The notes: a model not told the origin generated them from the letters alone. DNA of 64,000 nucleotides from Castanopsis chinensis (GCA_032878915.1 JAVQMG010000103.1:12150501-12214500), one strand, 5' to 3'; positions 10,950-22,580 are shown, counted from the stretch's first letter. Numbers and translations are program-made.

Positions 10950-11864
10950 TAGGGCTATAAATGAATCAAGTTAATCATGAACAACTCGGGCGCGGCTTGA
11001 TAAAAATCTTGTTCATATTTGTTTGCTTATAAATATACCAAACTTGAGCCTTAGTTTTGGGCTAGTTTAATAAACAAGCCGAGCAAAAATTTGTTCACAA
11101 ACAAGCTTGTGAGCTACTAGACTTGATACACAATAATTTAAGTATAAACTTATTTGTAAATTCATATGTGTTAGTTAAATATACTCATGACATGGCCAAC
11201 ATGAAATTACTACCTATATTACCTTAATTTTTTCATTCCCTTTAAACTGATCAAGAACCACTTTAAACTATAATTACATTTAAAAATAAATAAATAATTA
11301 AGTCACATATGATCATTTCCTATCAGTCATCTAAAGTAAAGTTATGAAACATGTTAATATTTTCTCATTCATAATAGTTACAAACAGGCATTTTTTTAGT
11401 CCTTCACCATCTAACGTGAATGTAAAAATTGCATTTTGAACAATTGCTAAAGCTGTAGACAATAAATGATGAATGAATGAATTTAATTATGTAAATTATT
11501 AATTTGAATAATAACTAATCATAAGTAAGAAGAGATGCATGATAAAATAAGTATATTATTTTCTTTTTCTTTTTTTTAAATTTAAAGATTTAAGCATTTA
11601 ATAATATAATTTTTTTAGATCTCAAGTTCAAAAACTTCACTTGAGCTTGAGTTTGAACTTGATATTAAGCTTGTGTTTGGCTTGGTTAATTAATCAAGTC
11701 AAACCAAGCCAAGTTCTAGCTTTTTGACTTTCCCAAGAGCTCAAGCTCAAATACTATTTTTAGGCTTGTCACAAGCTCAAGCCAAGCTCAAACTTTTGAT
11801 TTTTCCTGACAAGCCAAGCTTGAACATGCACTACTCGACAAAGCTCGCCTCGTTTATGACCCTA
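10950..11864. mobile_element. Non-autonomous inverted-repeat element, 0.9 kb
   Basis: The left end TAGGGCTATAAATGAATCAAG and the right end CTCGTTTATGACCCTA are imperfect terminal inverted repeats (GTAGGGTCATAAACGAG when reversed). Inner arms are rich in GAGCTTGAG/CTCAAGCTC words that also pair. There is no transposase frame. The superfamily is unassigned because no target duplication was clear. Confidence 0.5.
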
Positions 11865-12004
11865 CTTACAACCAATTTTATAGCTAAACTTTTTCCTTCC
11901 ATAAGACAAAAGTACTATACTTTCAAATTGTCTTGTGTAAAGATAAAAGCATTTTTATTCTCTTATCATGTTTTCTGTTCAACAATCTTGTATTAGAGGT
12001 TTCC

Positions 12005-12188
12005 TTTTGTAGTTATAGTCTGGTTATGTAATATATTAAAAATTCGGTTTAAAATACTATTATTATTATTTTTCTGTGTGTTCTAATAAGTATTACTGTT
12101 TACTCAAAAAAAAAAAAGGAATGTTTATCCCACGTTAGCTATGTGTGTCTAATGTCCGCTATTTATAACCATAATTTAAAACTACAAA
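12005..12188 (+). repeat. Left part of a tandem repeat split by an LTR insertion
   Basis: This sequence (GTTATGTAATATATTAAAA ... AATAAGTATTACTGTTTACTC ... AACTACAAATG) continues at 16875-17120, where one more unit follows. It also occurs in reverse at about 21800-21950. The unit is about 130-150 bp and non-coding. Confidence 0.55.
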
Positions 12189-12645
12189 TGTAACACCCCG
12201 ACCCAACGTAATAGTTAAACTATGTGTTCGATGATTAATTACTATTTTAAGCCACTTTCTTTCTAAAATTAATATAAGAGTATTTAATAAACATATTACT
12301 TTTATAATGCCATTGAATAGGAATTGTAAGGATTATAAATAATTGAAATGGCTATTTGTATTATAAATATATATACTAAGTATAAGTACGTACAAAACTA
12401 TATTAAGTGGTTAAGTTATTAGATATATATAGTTGTTGGTATTGAATTAAGTATAAAGGTAAAGGTTTACATGCAAAGTTATTTTATACTTTGGGCCTTT
12501 ATAGAATATAAGGATTTGGAGGGGTGGAAAGTGTATTTTGAAAAGTAATGAGAATGAGTGATCAGCCCATTTTCCTTCTTAGCATACACGTTTTCCACTC
12601 AAGCCACTTTCCTTGACTTCTTGACTACACCAAAAGGTTCATCAC

Positions 12646-13167
12646 TTAGGGTGCGTCCGTTTGGAGAAAAAATAGGGAAGATAGAAACAGGTATTTTTCA
12701 CTAGGATTTGGAGAGGAAGGGAGTGGAAATTTTCCTCCCAGGCCCACAAAAATTTTCCTCCCAATTTGGGAGGAAAATGAAGGGGAGAAAACCATGGGAT
12801 GGGGGCATTTACTAAAATGCCCCCATCCCACTTGAAGGTGTTTTTTTTTTTTTTTCAACATTGAGTGACTTGAACGTTTTTTTTTTTTTTTTTTTTTTCA
12901 TTTCAACGTTCAGTAACTTGAACGTTTTTTTTTTTTTTTTTCATTTCAACGTTAAACCTTTTTCTTTTTTTTTCATTTTAACGTTACTATTAACAAGAGT
13001 ATAATAGTCAATTTATACCCTCTCACTTTTCCACCCTCTCACTTTTCCACCCCTCCAACTGGACACACAAGAGGGAAAACTAAATATTTTCCATCCTCCC
13101 ACTTTTCTATCTTCTCACAATTTTCCATCCTCCCACTTTTCCACTCCTCCAACCGAACAAACCCTTA
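12646..13167. mobile_element. Foldback/MITE element inside the solo LTR
   Basis: The left end TTAGGGTGCGTCCGTTTGGAG and the right end CCGAACAAACCCTTA are inverted repeats, and the arms (GGGAGGAAAATG-like versus CCACTTTTCCACCCTC) also pair. Inside are three or four units built of poly-T plus CATTTCAACGTT at 12840-12985. Non-coding. Confidence 0.55.
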
Positions 13168-14814
13168 TTCTTCTTTCCCATTCCTTTTTCTTTGTTTTAT
13201 TTCTTTGTTCTTTCCTTGGACTTACACGGCTGAAACTTCCTTGGTCCTTGCTTTGCTTCTTTGTTTTCTTCCTTCTTTGTTCTTATAGGCTACACATTTA
13301 TCTCTTCTCTGACTTTCTCAAAGAAAGAAGACTCAAGAAACTCTCTTCCTCTCATTTCTCACGGGTCCAATGAATCAGAATTTTGAACTTCACTTTTCTC
13401 TCTTTTCTCTTAAGGAAAGAGCTAGAAGCTCTCTTTGAGTCCACGGTTTCACACACCAAAAGAAAGATAAGTCTCCATCTTATCTCTTCTATGACTCTTT
13501 CAAAGCAACTACGAGAATCAAAAACTCTCTCCCTCTTTCATACCCACGGATCAATACCAAAAGAAAGAAAAGCTCTCAACTCTCCTCTCCCTTTAACACC
13601 TATGGTCCAGCAGCAACAAGAGGTTCTCTCCACTTTTCCCAAGCTTTTGTTCCCAAATTTAAAGCCAGAGTGACTCTAGCTCAATCACTCCAAGAACCAT
13701 GCTTAGGGTAAGGGAAAAAATATAATTCTTTTAGTCTATTGTTCATTTTAAACTTAAGTGATGGTTATATGATTTTGTATATGGGTAGTTGATTTAGTAA
13801 TTGAAGTTGGTTGAATGTTAGTTCATGAACTTGTTAAGAATTGCACTCACTGTTAACCTGTTTGGTTATTATAAATTCTGTATTTTTCTAGGACAGCTAT
13901 GGGTAAAAGGTTTATTGGAGATTATTATATAATATGTCTAGTATGTGTGTATTGAATTTCATAGGAAAATACCATCGTTTGATAATTATTTGTGAATTTA
14001 TAAGAAAATTTTGCAAAGCTGTCACTGTGACAGATTCTGTGTTTACACATGGCAAATTATGTATTAAATTGTATACAGTGAATTTGTATGCTAGGGAAAA
14101 TTCCTATGAAATATAAGACACATATAATTGTAATGGAAGTCGTCTCACAGCATTTGGATGAATATAAAAATAATGGTGTAATTTCTAAGTTGCATGAAAT
14201 TCTGTCAGAACAGTTTTGAGTATGCTGTATTGTATGATTTTTATTAAATTTTGGTTTTATGTTTTGACTCTGAAATTTATACGGTATTTACTAGACATCC
14301 AGAGGAGTTGCTCTGTAACATTTCATAAGGATTGGAGGTGTATAGATAGCCCATTCGTATTTTACAAATGAGGCATATGATGCTGGAATAAAACAGTGAA
14401 CAGTAAAAGACATGCCTAACTTTGAAGATTTAATTCTAAAGTTAGGGTGAATGATTTGAGCTATAATTTATTATGCTCATCATTTTGTATGTCTAGATCA
14501 TAGATAAATTTTGTGTAACTTGGTTCAAGGTTTGGTACTCAAAGGAGGGGCTCTAAACCATCCGATTGTTATTTTTATGACGTTGTATTGTTCAATGGGT
14601 TGTATATTGCCATGTGAGTGTATATGGTTACATGACTATGCTTAAAGGATTTTATGTTTATGCATGCTTTATTGCCCTAATCTCAAAAAACCTTTTGAAA
14701 TGAAGTTGGCTCTTCTAGAGATATGAGATTAATGTGAGAATGTTGGTTTCTCTATGATTTAGTACATCATATTGTGTGATGAATGTATTTTGTGTTTATG
14801 GGAACCTCGTTGAG

Positions 14815-14927
14815 GTGGGATCAGCATTTCACGCATTCTCATACACTTTTTTACCCACACGTATTTCCACAAATATTTTAAAACAACAATTTTCAGTTTT
14901 TAAACACATCTACCAAACGGGCCCTAT
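14815..14927. repeat. Second copy of the 2984-3114 MITE-like element
   Basis: Shares CACTTTTTTACxCACAxGTATTTC and ends ACCAAACGGGCCC. It sits inside the solo LTR. Confidence 0.5.
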
Positions 14928-16059
14928 GTTTTCCTTGATTTTAAGAGATAGGCTTTGAGATGAATGCGTAAGTTATGATAATAAGTAATTGATAGTAATA
15001 AGCTTTGATATTTGGTTTAGGTGTTACCAGTACCCAAATCTAAGCTCCTTCGACTGTAGGCTCTCGGTTCCTCTACTTTCAGGTAAGGAATAAGTTATAT
15101 GGGCATTTGATAAGTCATGAGGTTATTTTAAAGTATATGATGCATTAAAAAGTTTTTTATTAGAGATATGTCATATAATCATGTTTCAGACAAAGATATG
15201 TTCGTGAACTTTCGAAACCTTATGTATATGATTTAAGCATGTTGATGCCATTACTAATTTCACAAACATGATGTTTAAAGAAAATAATGGAAATACTTTT
15301 ATTATGAAATATTATCTAAACTAAGAATTTTCAGTATGATGTATAAGTATGAAATGTTTTCGAGTTATGTTCTCTGGTGATCTGAACTCTGCCAGTAGGG
15401 GTTACTTACTGGCTTTCCATGAAAAATGTTATTTGATTGGCCATTAAAGTGGGACTGGCTCTGTTGTACCCGCCCTTGTTGGTTACGGCCAACTTGTGGA
15501 GGAAGTCAACCTACCCCCATGGTTAAAAGATATGTATTATGATGTGATCCCAGGAATACTTGGCATTGTGGTGAATGCTAAATGCCTAACACAATGGTGC
15601 TAGAAGCCTCTCAAATAAGCACAGATTTATTAGATATAGACTAACCAATATGTTATGAACAAATATATTATTTTATTGATCATGAGAGAATGAATTGTTT
15701 AAATGCATTATGAAAAATTAAAAGCTCTCATGAAAAAAAAAAAGTTTATGATGAAAAGAAAAGTTGTTCTTTAAAGATAAAAGTTTCTGAAGTTCTATTG
15801 TGCTTTAAATATAAAGAATCTGATGAAAAGGTTTTAGTGTTCTGTAAAGAAAAAGCTTCTGATGAAAGTACAAGTTTACGTTAAAAAATTTATCAGATAT
15901 ATGTTCTTTACAAAACGTTAAGTTTTATAACTATGAAAGTTATAATATTTTACAAGAAGAAGTTTATAAAAAAAAGTCTTCTTATTTGTTAAAATGTTTC
16001 TAGTTCAAGACAAAGTTACCAATTCTCTGATTTAAGTTAAAATGATAATTTTGTAAAAA

Positions 16060-16113
16060 GAATATATATATATATATACACACACACGCACACACACACA
16101 CACACACACACAT

Positions 16114-16153
<40 letters not shown>

Positions 16154-16165
16154 GTATGTATATAT
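16060..16165. repeat. Compound TA/CA microsatellite
   Basis: A TA tract, a CA tract interrupted by G and T, then a second TA tract and GTATG words. Confidence 0.9.
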
Positions 16166-16874
16166 GTATGTAATTTCTAAACAATCAATATTATATTTGG
16201 TGACTTTGTAAGAAACGAAAGAAATCCAATCCGAAAGGTTTTGGTAATATTAATTTGATAAGAAAAAGGGGAGCAATTATTTTCCTACGAAGAACGTATA
16301 AGTTATTATTATAAATAGTATAAAATACTATGCATGAAAAGATGTTCTCCTATCTGAACATTTATAAAATAAAATGATTTGATTTACATGCATTCTTATT
16401 AAATTCTTATATATCTTACCCTTACTGAGCTGTGTAGCTCACCCCTTCCACCTTTTCAGTTACAAGTTTTATTTTGAAGCAGAGAGAGCGTTAGTCGAGT
16501 TGTGGAAGGAACTGGTTTTAGTTTTAAAAGTATAGACCCCGAATTAGTAGTTTGATGTTTAGTTTTATAGTATTGTGTATTTTAGGATTTAATGAAAGTT
16601 GTGTACCTTAAAGTATTTAGAGATGTATCATGTGAAGTTCAAAACTTGAGTAACTGGTGGATTATGTTATTATTTGAAGTACAATGTAGATGCTCTGAAT
16701 GTCCAGTGAAAGGTTATATCTTCTAAGTAAAGAAACAAGAATGAAAAGAAAGATGAAAGCTTTTGGAAAAGCTTTTGTAAAAGTTAAGTTGGTTCTTGTT
16801 AATATCATGTTTAAACTTGATATTAGCATGCTGGTCATGGTCACAAATCCGGGTATCGGATTTGGGTCATGACA

Positions 16875-17120
16875 ACAAAGGTTAGACCATTTTGTAATTG
16901 TATTCTGGTTATATAATGTATTATAAACCCGATTTAAAACAATAATATTACTATTTTCATGTGTATCTAGTGTCTGCTATTTACAACCCTAGTGTATAAC
17001 TACAAATGTTAAGCCCTTTTATAGTTGTACTAAGGTTATGTAATGTATTATAAACACTATTTAAAACACTAATATTACTATTTTTTGTGTTCTAATAAGT
17101 ATTACTGTTTGCTCAAAAAA
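16875..17120 (+). repeat. Right part of the split tandem repeat
   Basis: Two related units (about 16880-16985 and 16986-17118) share TGTAATTGTATTxTGGTTATxTAATGTATTATAAAC-type words and end with AATAAGTATTACTGTTTGCTC. Together with 12005-12188 they form the locus into which the 4.7 kb LTR inserted. Confidence 0.55.
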
Positions 17121-17544
17121 GAGTGGAGTTAATTAACTATTTAGGGCTTATCTTAGTTTTAGTGAAACTAGCCATTTAATGAAAGCATTTTTTTTTTTTT
17201 TTTTGGAGAATTTTTTTTTTTTAGAAGAAATGAAAGCTTACCTTGGTCACATTAATTCTTGCTAAGAGGTGAGAGCATCATATATTAACTATATAGAAAT
17301 ATGAGAATTGGTTCTTTTTTTTCTTTTTTTTTTTTTTTTTTTTATGAGAATTGGTTCTCTCACACTATGAGATGCCACAACTATTAATACGTTTTGGGTT
17401 TCAGCAAATGAAAAAATAATTAGTTTTGGTCAATCACCATATATTATCTATATAGAACTTATTGTATATCATTCATACACATTACCAATTTTTTATTTTA
17501 AATATGTATATCAATAATATATATATATATATGGACATCGAACA
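17121..17544. other. AT-rich spacer with poly-T tracts
   Basis: T runs at about 17190-17222 and 17319-17343 and a TA tract near 17519-17532. No gene is visible. Confidence 0.45.
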
Positions 17545-17660
17545 TAATTAATTTATTGATCAAGTGATAAAATTTGTACAAGATAGAATATTTATTTCCA
17601 CAGAAATTGCATTCTACTGTGCTATGACTTCAATCTTATGAAGAAATGGAGATGCTAAGG
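17545..17660 (-). repeat. ARAD-like intron 2 fragment
   Basis: The run GATCAAGTGATAAAATTTGT ... AGAAATTGCATTCTACTGTGCTATGACTT matches 37410-37490, 22410-22500, 24670-24740 and 41385-41465. The last lies in intron 2 of the exostosin gene, immediately 3' of exon 2. It is one of five dispersed copies of this segment. Confidence 0.6.
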
Positions 17661-17835
17661 GCTTGTTTGGTTAGCAGGAAAAAGCTTTTTGTTTTCATTT
17701 TCATTTTCATTTTTTAGTGGGTCGTACCACTAAAAAACTAGTTTAGTTTTAGCATTTGTATTCAATTTTCATTTTCAGTATTCTAAAAGTTGGATTTGAA
17801 TACAAAAAAATGAATACAATTTTTCATTGTATTCG
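17659..17835. repeat. MITE-like element at the same site as 37507
   Basis: Begins GGGCTTGTTTGGTTAGCAGG right after GAGATGCTAA. The copy at 37507 begins GGTCAATTTGGTTAGTTAG right after GAGATCCTAA. Internal words (TTTTTAGTG, CACCACTAAAAA, TTTAGCATTT) agree. The shared insertion point implies that the element was present before this segment duplicated. Confidence 0.5.
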
Positions 17836-18076
17836 TTTTCTATGAATAAGAATACAATGGTATATTCCTAAATATTATGAAAACAAAACGTTACTTTTTT
17901 GTTTTTAGTTATGTGATATATGTGAGTGAGAAAGTATACCTTTTTTTTTTAAATAGAAAATAATGATCAAATTTGGTTATGATGTATTTTATATTCAAAT
18001 TATGTATTCAAAACAATTTACCAAACACTACCAAATGTGAAAATAAATATTTATCTCTATATTCAAATTCAAGATT

Positions 18077-18256
18077 TGAGCCGAATTCCATGGTCTTGAG
18101 TCCTGCCTTATGGCCCTGGCGAGCCCGTCTAGGGCTTACAGCGTTGAAAAATTGAAGTATGATGCTGCTGGGCCACGTCTTGGTGACCGAGAAGTCAAGA
18201 ACACGAGCTTGTTATAAACTTGAAATCCTCCCCGTTGTAGAACCCTTGGACCGTAC
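18077..18256 (-). pseudogene. MYC_N-like fragment E
   Basis: Matches only the 3' portion of the family: GAGCCGAATTCCATGG, GGTCTTGAGTCCTGCCTTATGG, GAAAAATTGAAGTATGATGCTGC and CTTGTTATAAACTTGAAATCCTCC correspond to 38690-38930 of the intact copy, with several deletions. No usable frame. Confidence 0.6.
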
Positions 18257-18775
18257 TTGTAACGTCCCAGCAATTAAAAAAATAAAAATAAATAAAAAAA
18301 AGAATTGTTTATTTGTGGTTTAAAAATTAATATTTTATTTACATAAGGTTAGTTCTATTTGTCTCATGTTGCTCACTTCTGTTAAAAATCTCTTCACTCA
18401 AAACGTAAAAAACTAAAAATCATTGAAAAAGAAGATCAAAAAGTTAAGTTTTATAAGAATTAAAACCTAACGTTTACATTTTCTTTGTAGATCTTTTATT
18501 TTAAAACCTTCTCCTCTTTCTACTGCAACCCCCGAGTTTTTATCTCATCACGCGGGTTTAGTTACAGTTCATACCGCGTTGACCAAAAGCACTGAAATTC
18601 ATACTCTGCAAGACTGCAACACCCTTTGGCCTTTCATTTTGTTTCTACCTTTTGGTATGTGTATACTTCTTCCCATGAATTCTTCTGGCTTCTGTGAAGA
18701 AGCCTCTGTGCCTTCTTCACAGTTGCCTTGCCAGCATGTTTAATTAGATATATTAGATTCCACGAGCAAGGGCAA
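18257..18775. other. Spacer, possibly 5' flank of the hnRNP-like fragment
   Basis: Poly-A-rich at 18275-18300, then CT-rich sequence (CTCCTCTTTCTACTGCAACC) ahead of the pseudogene start. Similarity was not established. Confidence 0.3.
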
Positions 18776-19230
18776 ATGGCTAAGCCAGTTGAAGTGGAAA
18801 GGCCTGAAAGCCAGTTGAGTCTGATGATTAGGCTGATCTCAATGAAGACAATGATCCTGAGGAGGTTGAATATGAAAAAGTAGAGGAAGAAGAGGAAGGT
18901 GAAGAAATATAAGAACAGGAGGAAAAGGCGGAGGGTAGTGATAATGCCAATGCAGCTGGTGATGAGACAAAGGTTGAAGAAGAGGGCTAGAAAAAAAAAT
19001 GCTGATCTTCTTGCCTGTCGCTATGGTTCTGAAGTGTACATAGGTGGCATTCCCATGATGCTCAGGGGGACTTGGACCTTATTTGTGGATCTATAGGTTA
19101 GCTCCATTTATATAAAAGTAATCTTACTACTTGTGAAGATTTATATCAATGCCACCATGGTCGTGACAATAGGTTCAAACTATGAAAGGCAAAGATTTTT
19201 GTGAGAACAAGGGCTTTGCAAATCAAAGTT
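18776..19230 (+). pseudogene. Fragment of an hnRNP Q / LIF2-like RNA-binding protein gene
   Basis: Across two frames the sequence encodes an acidic region (EVEYEKVEEEEEGEE, then EEKAEGSDNANAAGDETKVE) followed by KKNADLLA and GSEVYIGGIP. This is the layout of plant hnRNP Q/R-like (LIF2-type) proteins just before and into RRM1, whose RNP2 motif is usually VYVGGIP/VFIGGLP. After GGIP a one-base loss shifts the frame; the other frame continues with DAQGDLDLICGSIG and meets a plausible GT donor at 19097. A second piece at about 19178-19225 reads MKGKDFCENKGFAN, resembling the RRM1 part ending in RNP1. Stops and frameshifts make it non-functional. Retention of an intron-like gap suggests a genomic fragment rather than a retrocopy. 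Confidence 0.6.
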
Positions 19231-19239
19231 AAGTTTTAA

Positions 19240-19935
19240 TTTTTACAAAACCTGACTTTTTGATTTTCTTTTCCTTCAATTATTTTTAATATTTAAAGTG
19301 ATTTTATTTAATTTGTATTTTGAAGTATATTTTCATTAGTTTTCCTCTGAGAATAATCTATTTTTTGTATTAGTACTAGTTTATTCAATTACATGATAAA
19401 GTATTTACTTAATTCGAAGTAAGCATCATCCATAGAGAAATATTAAGAGAGAGGAAATGAACTAAACAATGAATTGACTTATTTTTCAATATCTAGTGTT
19501 GAATTATAATCATATATTCATAGGAGTCTAGCTCTAATGATATTATTAGTTCACATGACCTTATTGTTTTGTAACTAACTAGCTCATCATAATTCCAATA
19601 AGAGTGAAATCTTTGGGGATGAATAGTTGAATACAAGAATATTTGAAGAAGAGTAAAGAGCATTCAAATTTGAGATTTGGAAGCTTAGAAAATGAGTGCT
19701 AGACAACTGTACTCACTTATATGCACGTGAGTGGCATACTTAAGCTAATGCATAAAACTTCTTGTAGCTAATAAAGAGAAAAAGACTATAACTACTGTCG
19801 TTTAACTTTTTAGCTGCTATTCTTCTTCTATTGCAGCTTTGTCTTCATTCTTCTTATCTTTTCTTCGCTCAATCTCTCTCTCTCATACATACACCCTTAA
19901 CCTATCGTATTGTGCTCATCTGGGATAATCAATTA
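19240..19935. other. AT-rich spacer, nothing recognised
   Basis: No coding frame, repeat ends or RNA gene were seen. The last 80 bases are CT-rich (CAATCTCTCTCTCTC). Confidence 0.4.
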
Positions 19936-19939
19936 AATC

Positions 19940-20848
19940 GAAATGAGATTCAAGCTGAGTGATTCAGCTCCTTTTATTCTGTCTCTTTTTTCTGTGAACT
20001 GGGTGAATCAGCTCCGTAGAGCCAAATTCCATAACACCGTCCGCTATGCGTATCCAATACATGGTTTGGAGTCCATAGTCAAGGCCCTCACGGGGTCAGT
20101 AGTACGGCGAGCTGGCCAGTAAGTCCTTCTCGACCACGCAGATGGGCTTGGAAGTGCTGAAAACTTGGTCTATGACACTTTGAAAGATGGTCTCGGGCCC
20201 TGAATCAATGAGATCGAAGAACGAGTAGGCTATGTAGCCATTGTTGAACAATTTGGCAGGACTGAAAGTGCCCCCTAAAGGAGAATTACTTGGCCTGTCT
20301 AACTCCCAGTAGATAGCGTAGGTCCACCTCTTCTGGGCCTTCTCAAATTCTGCCTCCACTTGCTGTGGGAAGATTCTGTTTCGGCAGTAGGTTCTAAATT
20401 CAATTGGGCGCCCGGAAATTTTGTAATAAGGCAGTTCAGGCCTCTGAGACCCATGAAACTGACGTTTAATTTTACTCAAAAAAAAATTTAGCTCATGAAT
20501 CAATTTGCCTTTATTTTTAGTAATCTGATGGCGATGGGCTGATTCAATTGGAGGATAAGAATGGTTTGGCTGGATGAACGAGGCTATGGAATAAGAAAGG
20601 CCGTAAAGCGAACCTTCACTAGATTCTGAACTCTGAGAATGGGCGGGTGGACAGAATGTTTGTATGGAACAAGGAGAGAAGTGTGGAATTAGAGAATGAT
20701 CCGATGATGAACTATCACTACTGCACACAGACTTGGCTGGTGGAAAGATTTCAGAGATGGAAGAATTTATGGAACGTGGAATCCATTGTAGATCTGTGTC
20801 TGGTGTACTGGGCAGAGACAAATCGGCTGGTGCAATGTATTCCACCAT
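19940..20848 (-). pseudogene. MYC_N-like copy C, premature stop
   Basis: The frame begins with a true ATG (20848, MVEYIAPADL) and runs 250 codons to TGA at 20098-20096. It has three Ser-Ile/Phe-Pro-Pro units (SISEIFPPAKS, SIQTFCPPAHS, SIASFIQPNHS), then RIFPQQVEAEFEKAQ, WTYAIYWELD and PICVVEKDLLASSPYY. At the stop the other copies have an Arg codon (YYRA), so a CGA to TGA change is likely. The same frame stays open beyond it through LQTMYWI and GVMEFGSTELI, nearly 50 more codons. The truncated protein would lack the last strand-helix segment of the domain. It may be a recent pseudogene or a shortened gene. The upstream block (20850-20990) is conserved. Confidence 0.7.
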
Positions 20849-20969
20849 ATAATCCTAAAGGCAAAGGGGACGACTAATAAACCAAAACTGGGAGGAACCT
20901 ACCGGTGGATTGCACAAGAATGAGGTTTATGAGAGGATGGAAGGGGAGTAAAGCCTAGTAAAGTATAAT

Positions 20970-21300
20970 TGACTGGAAATTTCCTTTCATTGTCTCATCT
21001 ACTGCTCCAGTGTCCTCCCAATTGGAAAATACGTAGTCAACACATGCAAGACTTCTGTCCCATGCTCTTTCGTTTTTGTTTTTGTTTTTGTTCTTGTTTT
21101 TTTTTTTTTTTTTTTTTTTTGAATAATGCTAGAGATATAAATGATTTTACAAAATTATGATATAATGAATGATTATTGGTAAATAAAAGAGTAATATTAA
21201 TTGTGGAGTTTAAATAAAAACCAATAAGAGATTGATCACATCAACATTTTGTAAAAATGTTGTAAAATAGTTTCTAGCTGAAACATATTTTTTTTTTTTT
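20970..21300. other. Spacer with poly-T tract
   Basis: A T run at about 21098-21120 preceded by TTTTTG units. The rest is AT-rich without features. Confidence 0.4.
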
Positions 21301-21304
21301 TTAA

Positions 21305-21432
21305 TCACCACGCATCATTAGTGAGGTGGTCATTCCATAAGTATAAGTGCTTGTGACGTGTGGTGGGTAAGGGTCGAGGTTCAAGTTTCTAGAAGGGAGT
21401 TTCACACACATATACAATTAGATTACAAATTT
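21305..21432 (+). mobile_element. tRNA-derived SINE, copy 1
   Basis: GAGGTGGTCATTCCATAAG resembles a Pol III A box region and GGTTCAAGTTTC at about 21379 a B box. The same layout recurs at 23755-23890 (GTGTGATGGTCACTCCACAA and GATTCAAGTCTC), followed there by A/T-rich simple repeats. Confidence 0.5.
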
Positions 21433-21511
21433 TACTTGAATATAATTTTAAAAAAAAAACATGATCTTGTTTATATATATAAAAATAAAATAAAATAAAA
21501 ACATGATTTCT

Positions 21512-21750
21512 GGTGTAGGCGAGAATTAAACCTCAAATATCTTATTCAACCTATCAGAGATAAAAAAAATTTAAAAAAAAAAAAAAAAAACATGATTCTT
21601 TTGTCTTTTGAGAGAGAGTTTCAACATATGTTATCCGCTCTTGATAATAGAACTTTGTCATAAAACAAAGATACCGGTTGGTTTTCGGTGTAGGCAGGGA
21701 TTGAATCTCAAATCTTTTATTCAACCTATCAAAGATTTTACATGGTTTTT
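21512..21750. repeat. Direct repeat GGTGTAGGC ... CAACCTATCA
   Basis: Two copies (21512-21570 and 21687-21745) share GGTGTAGGCxxGxATTxAAxCTCAAAT and TTATTCAACCTATCA, each followed by AT-rich sequence. The reversed GGATTGAATCTC word resembles a Pol III B box, so these may be antisense SINE pieces. Confidence 0.4.
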
Positions 21751-21797
21751 TTTTTTTTTTTTTTTTTTTGAGAAGAAGAGACTTTACAATTTTTTTT

Positions 21798-21950
21798 TGT
21801 TTTAGAGTAAACAGTAATACTTATTATAACACACATGAAAATAGTAATATTAGTGCTTTAAACCGAGTTTATAATACATTATTTAACTAAAATAAAACTA
21901 CAAAAGGCCTAACCTTTGTAATTGTAGACATGGGTTATAAACAGTGGACA
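21798..21950 (-). repeat. Inverted copy of the 12005/16880 repeat unit
   Basis: GAGTAAACAGTAATACTTATTA ... ACAAAAGGCCTAACCTTTGTAATTGTAG is the reverse of the units at 12005-12188 and 16880-17120. Confidence 0.55.
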
Positions 21951-22329
21951 CTAATATTACAAGTTGAGTTAAATAGAACCCTCCCATGCTCAATTTTGGA
22001 CACACATATCATATCATATCTATCTCTAATGAAAAAAAAAAAAAACCCCTTGAATTAATAGGTTTTTATTTTTTTTTTTTGGGTAAATTATATTTTAATC
22101 TACAAAGAGTAATGAATGAATCCTTCTAGTTAATTAAAAGTAACAAATTAAACCATAAGATTTAAAAGAATTAAATTTACTATTTACAATTTGAAAAGTA
22201 ATACATTATATCTAAAAATTTCAAATAGAAAAAAAAATAAAAAATAAAAAAATAAGTAGACCTTAACTATTTGAGTGGAATGCATTGTACTTTCTTCTGA
22301 ATAAAAAAATGGGGTCTCTAGTGCGGGCT
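21951..22329. other. AT-rich spacer, nothing recognised
   Basis: A/T homopolymer runs only. Confidence 0.4.
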
Positions 22330-22580
22330 CATTGAACAATTTTAAATGTGAAATTTGGAATAGTCAATTTCAACCTTCATGTTCTTTAAGTCATAATTAA
22401 TTTAAAGATCAATTGATAAAATTTGTATAAGCTAGAATATTTATTTCCCCAAAAATTGCATTCTACTATGCTATGACTTCTTACGGAAAAATAGAGATGA
22501 TAAACTATTTAAGTATAGAAAAGCATATCAAGGTGAGTGATAGTAAGTGCAAATATTAGATAGTGTTGGTATTTTATAAA
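22330..22580 (-). repeat. ARAD-like intron 2 fragment
   Basis: Matches 37330-37500 closely, and 41160-41250 plus 41330-41470 of the exostosin gene intron 2: TTCAACCTTCATGTTCTTTA, GATAAAATTTGTATAAGCTAGA, AAATTGCATTCTACTATGC and GAAAAGCATATCAAGGTGAGT. No exon sequence is retained. Confidence 0.6.

Larger units (their letters stand above)
12189..16874. mobile_element. Probable solo LTR, 4.7 kb, TSD ACAAA
   Basis: The element begins TGTAACACCCCGACCC and ends TTTGGGTCATGACA, with perfect 5 bp flanking duplications ACAAA at 12184-12188 and 16875-16879. No reverse transcriptase, integrase or gag frame is visible inside, and no internal LTR pair was found, so it is best read as a solo LTR of a large-LTR retrotransposon. 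It is interrupted by two inverted-repeat elements (12646-13167, 14815-14927) and carries a compound TA/CA microsatellite near 16060-16155. An alternative is a non-autonomous element without coding capacity. Confidence 0.6.

Noticed and set aside
13383..13673. 96-codon frame
   Set aside because: Inside the probable solo LTR; CT-rich composition, no family resemblance.
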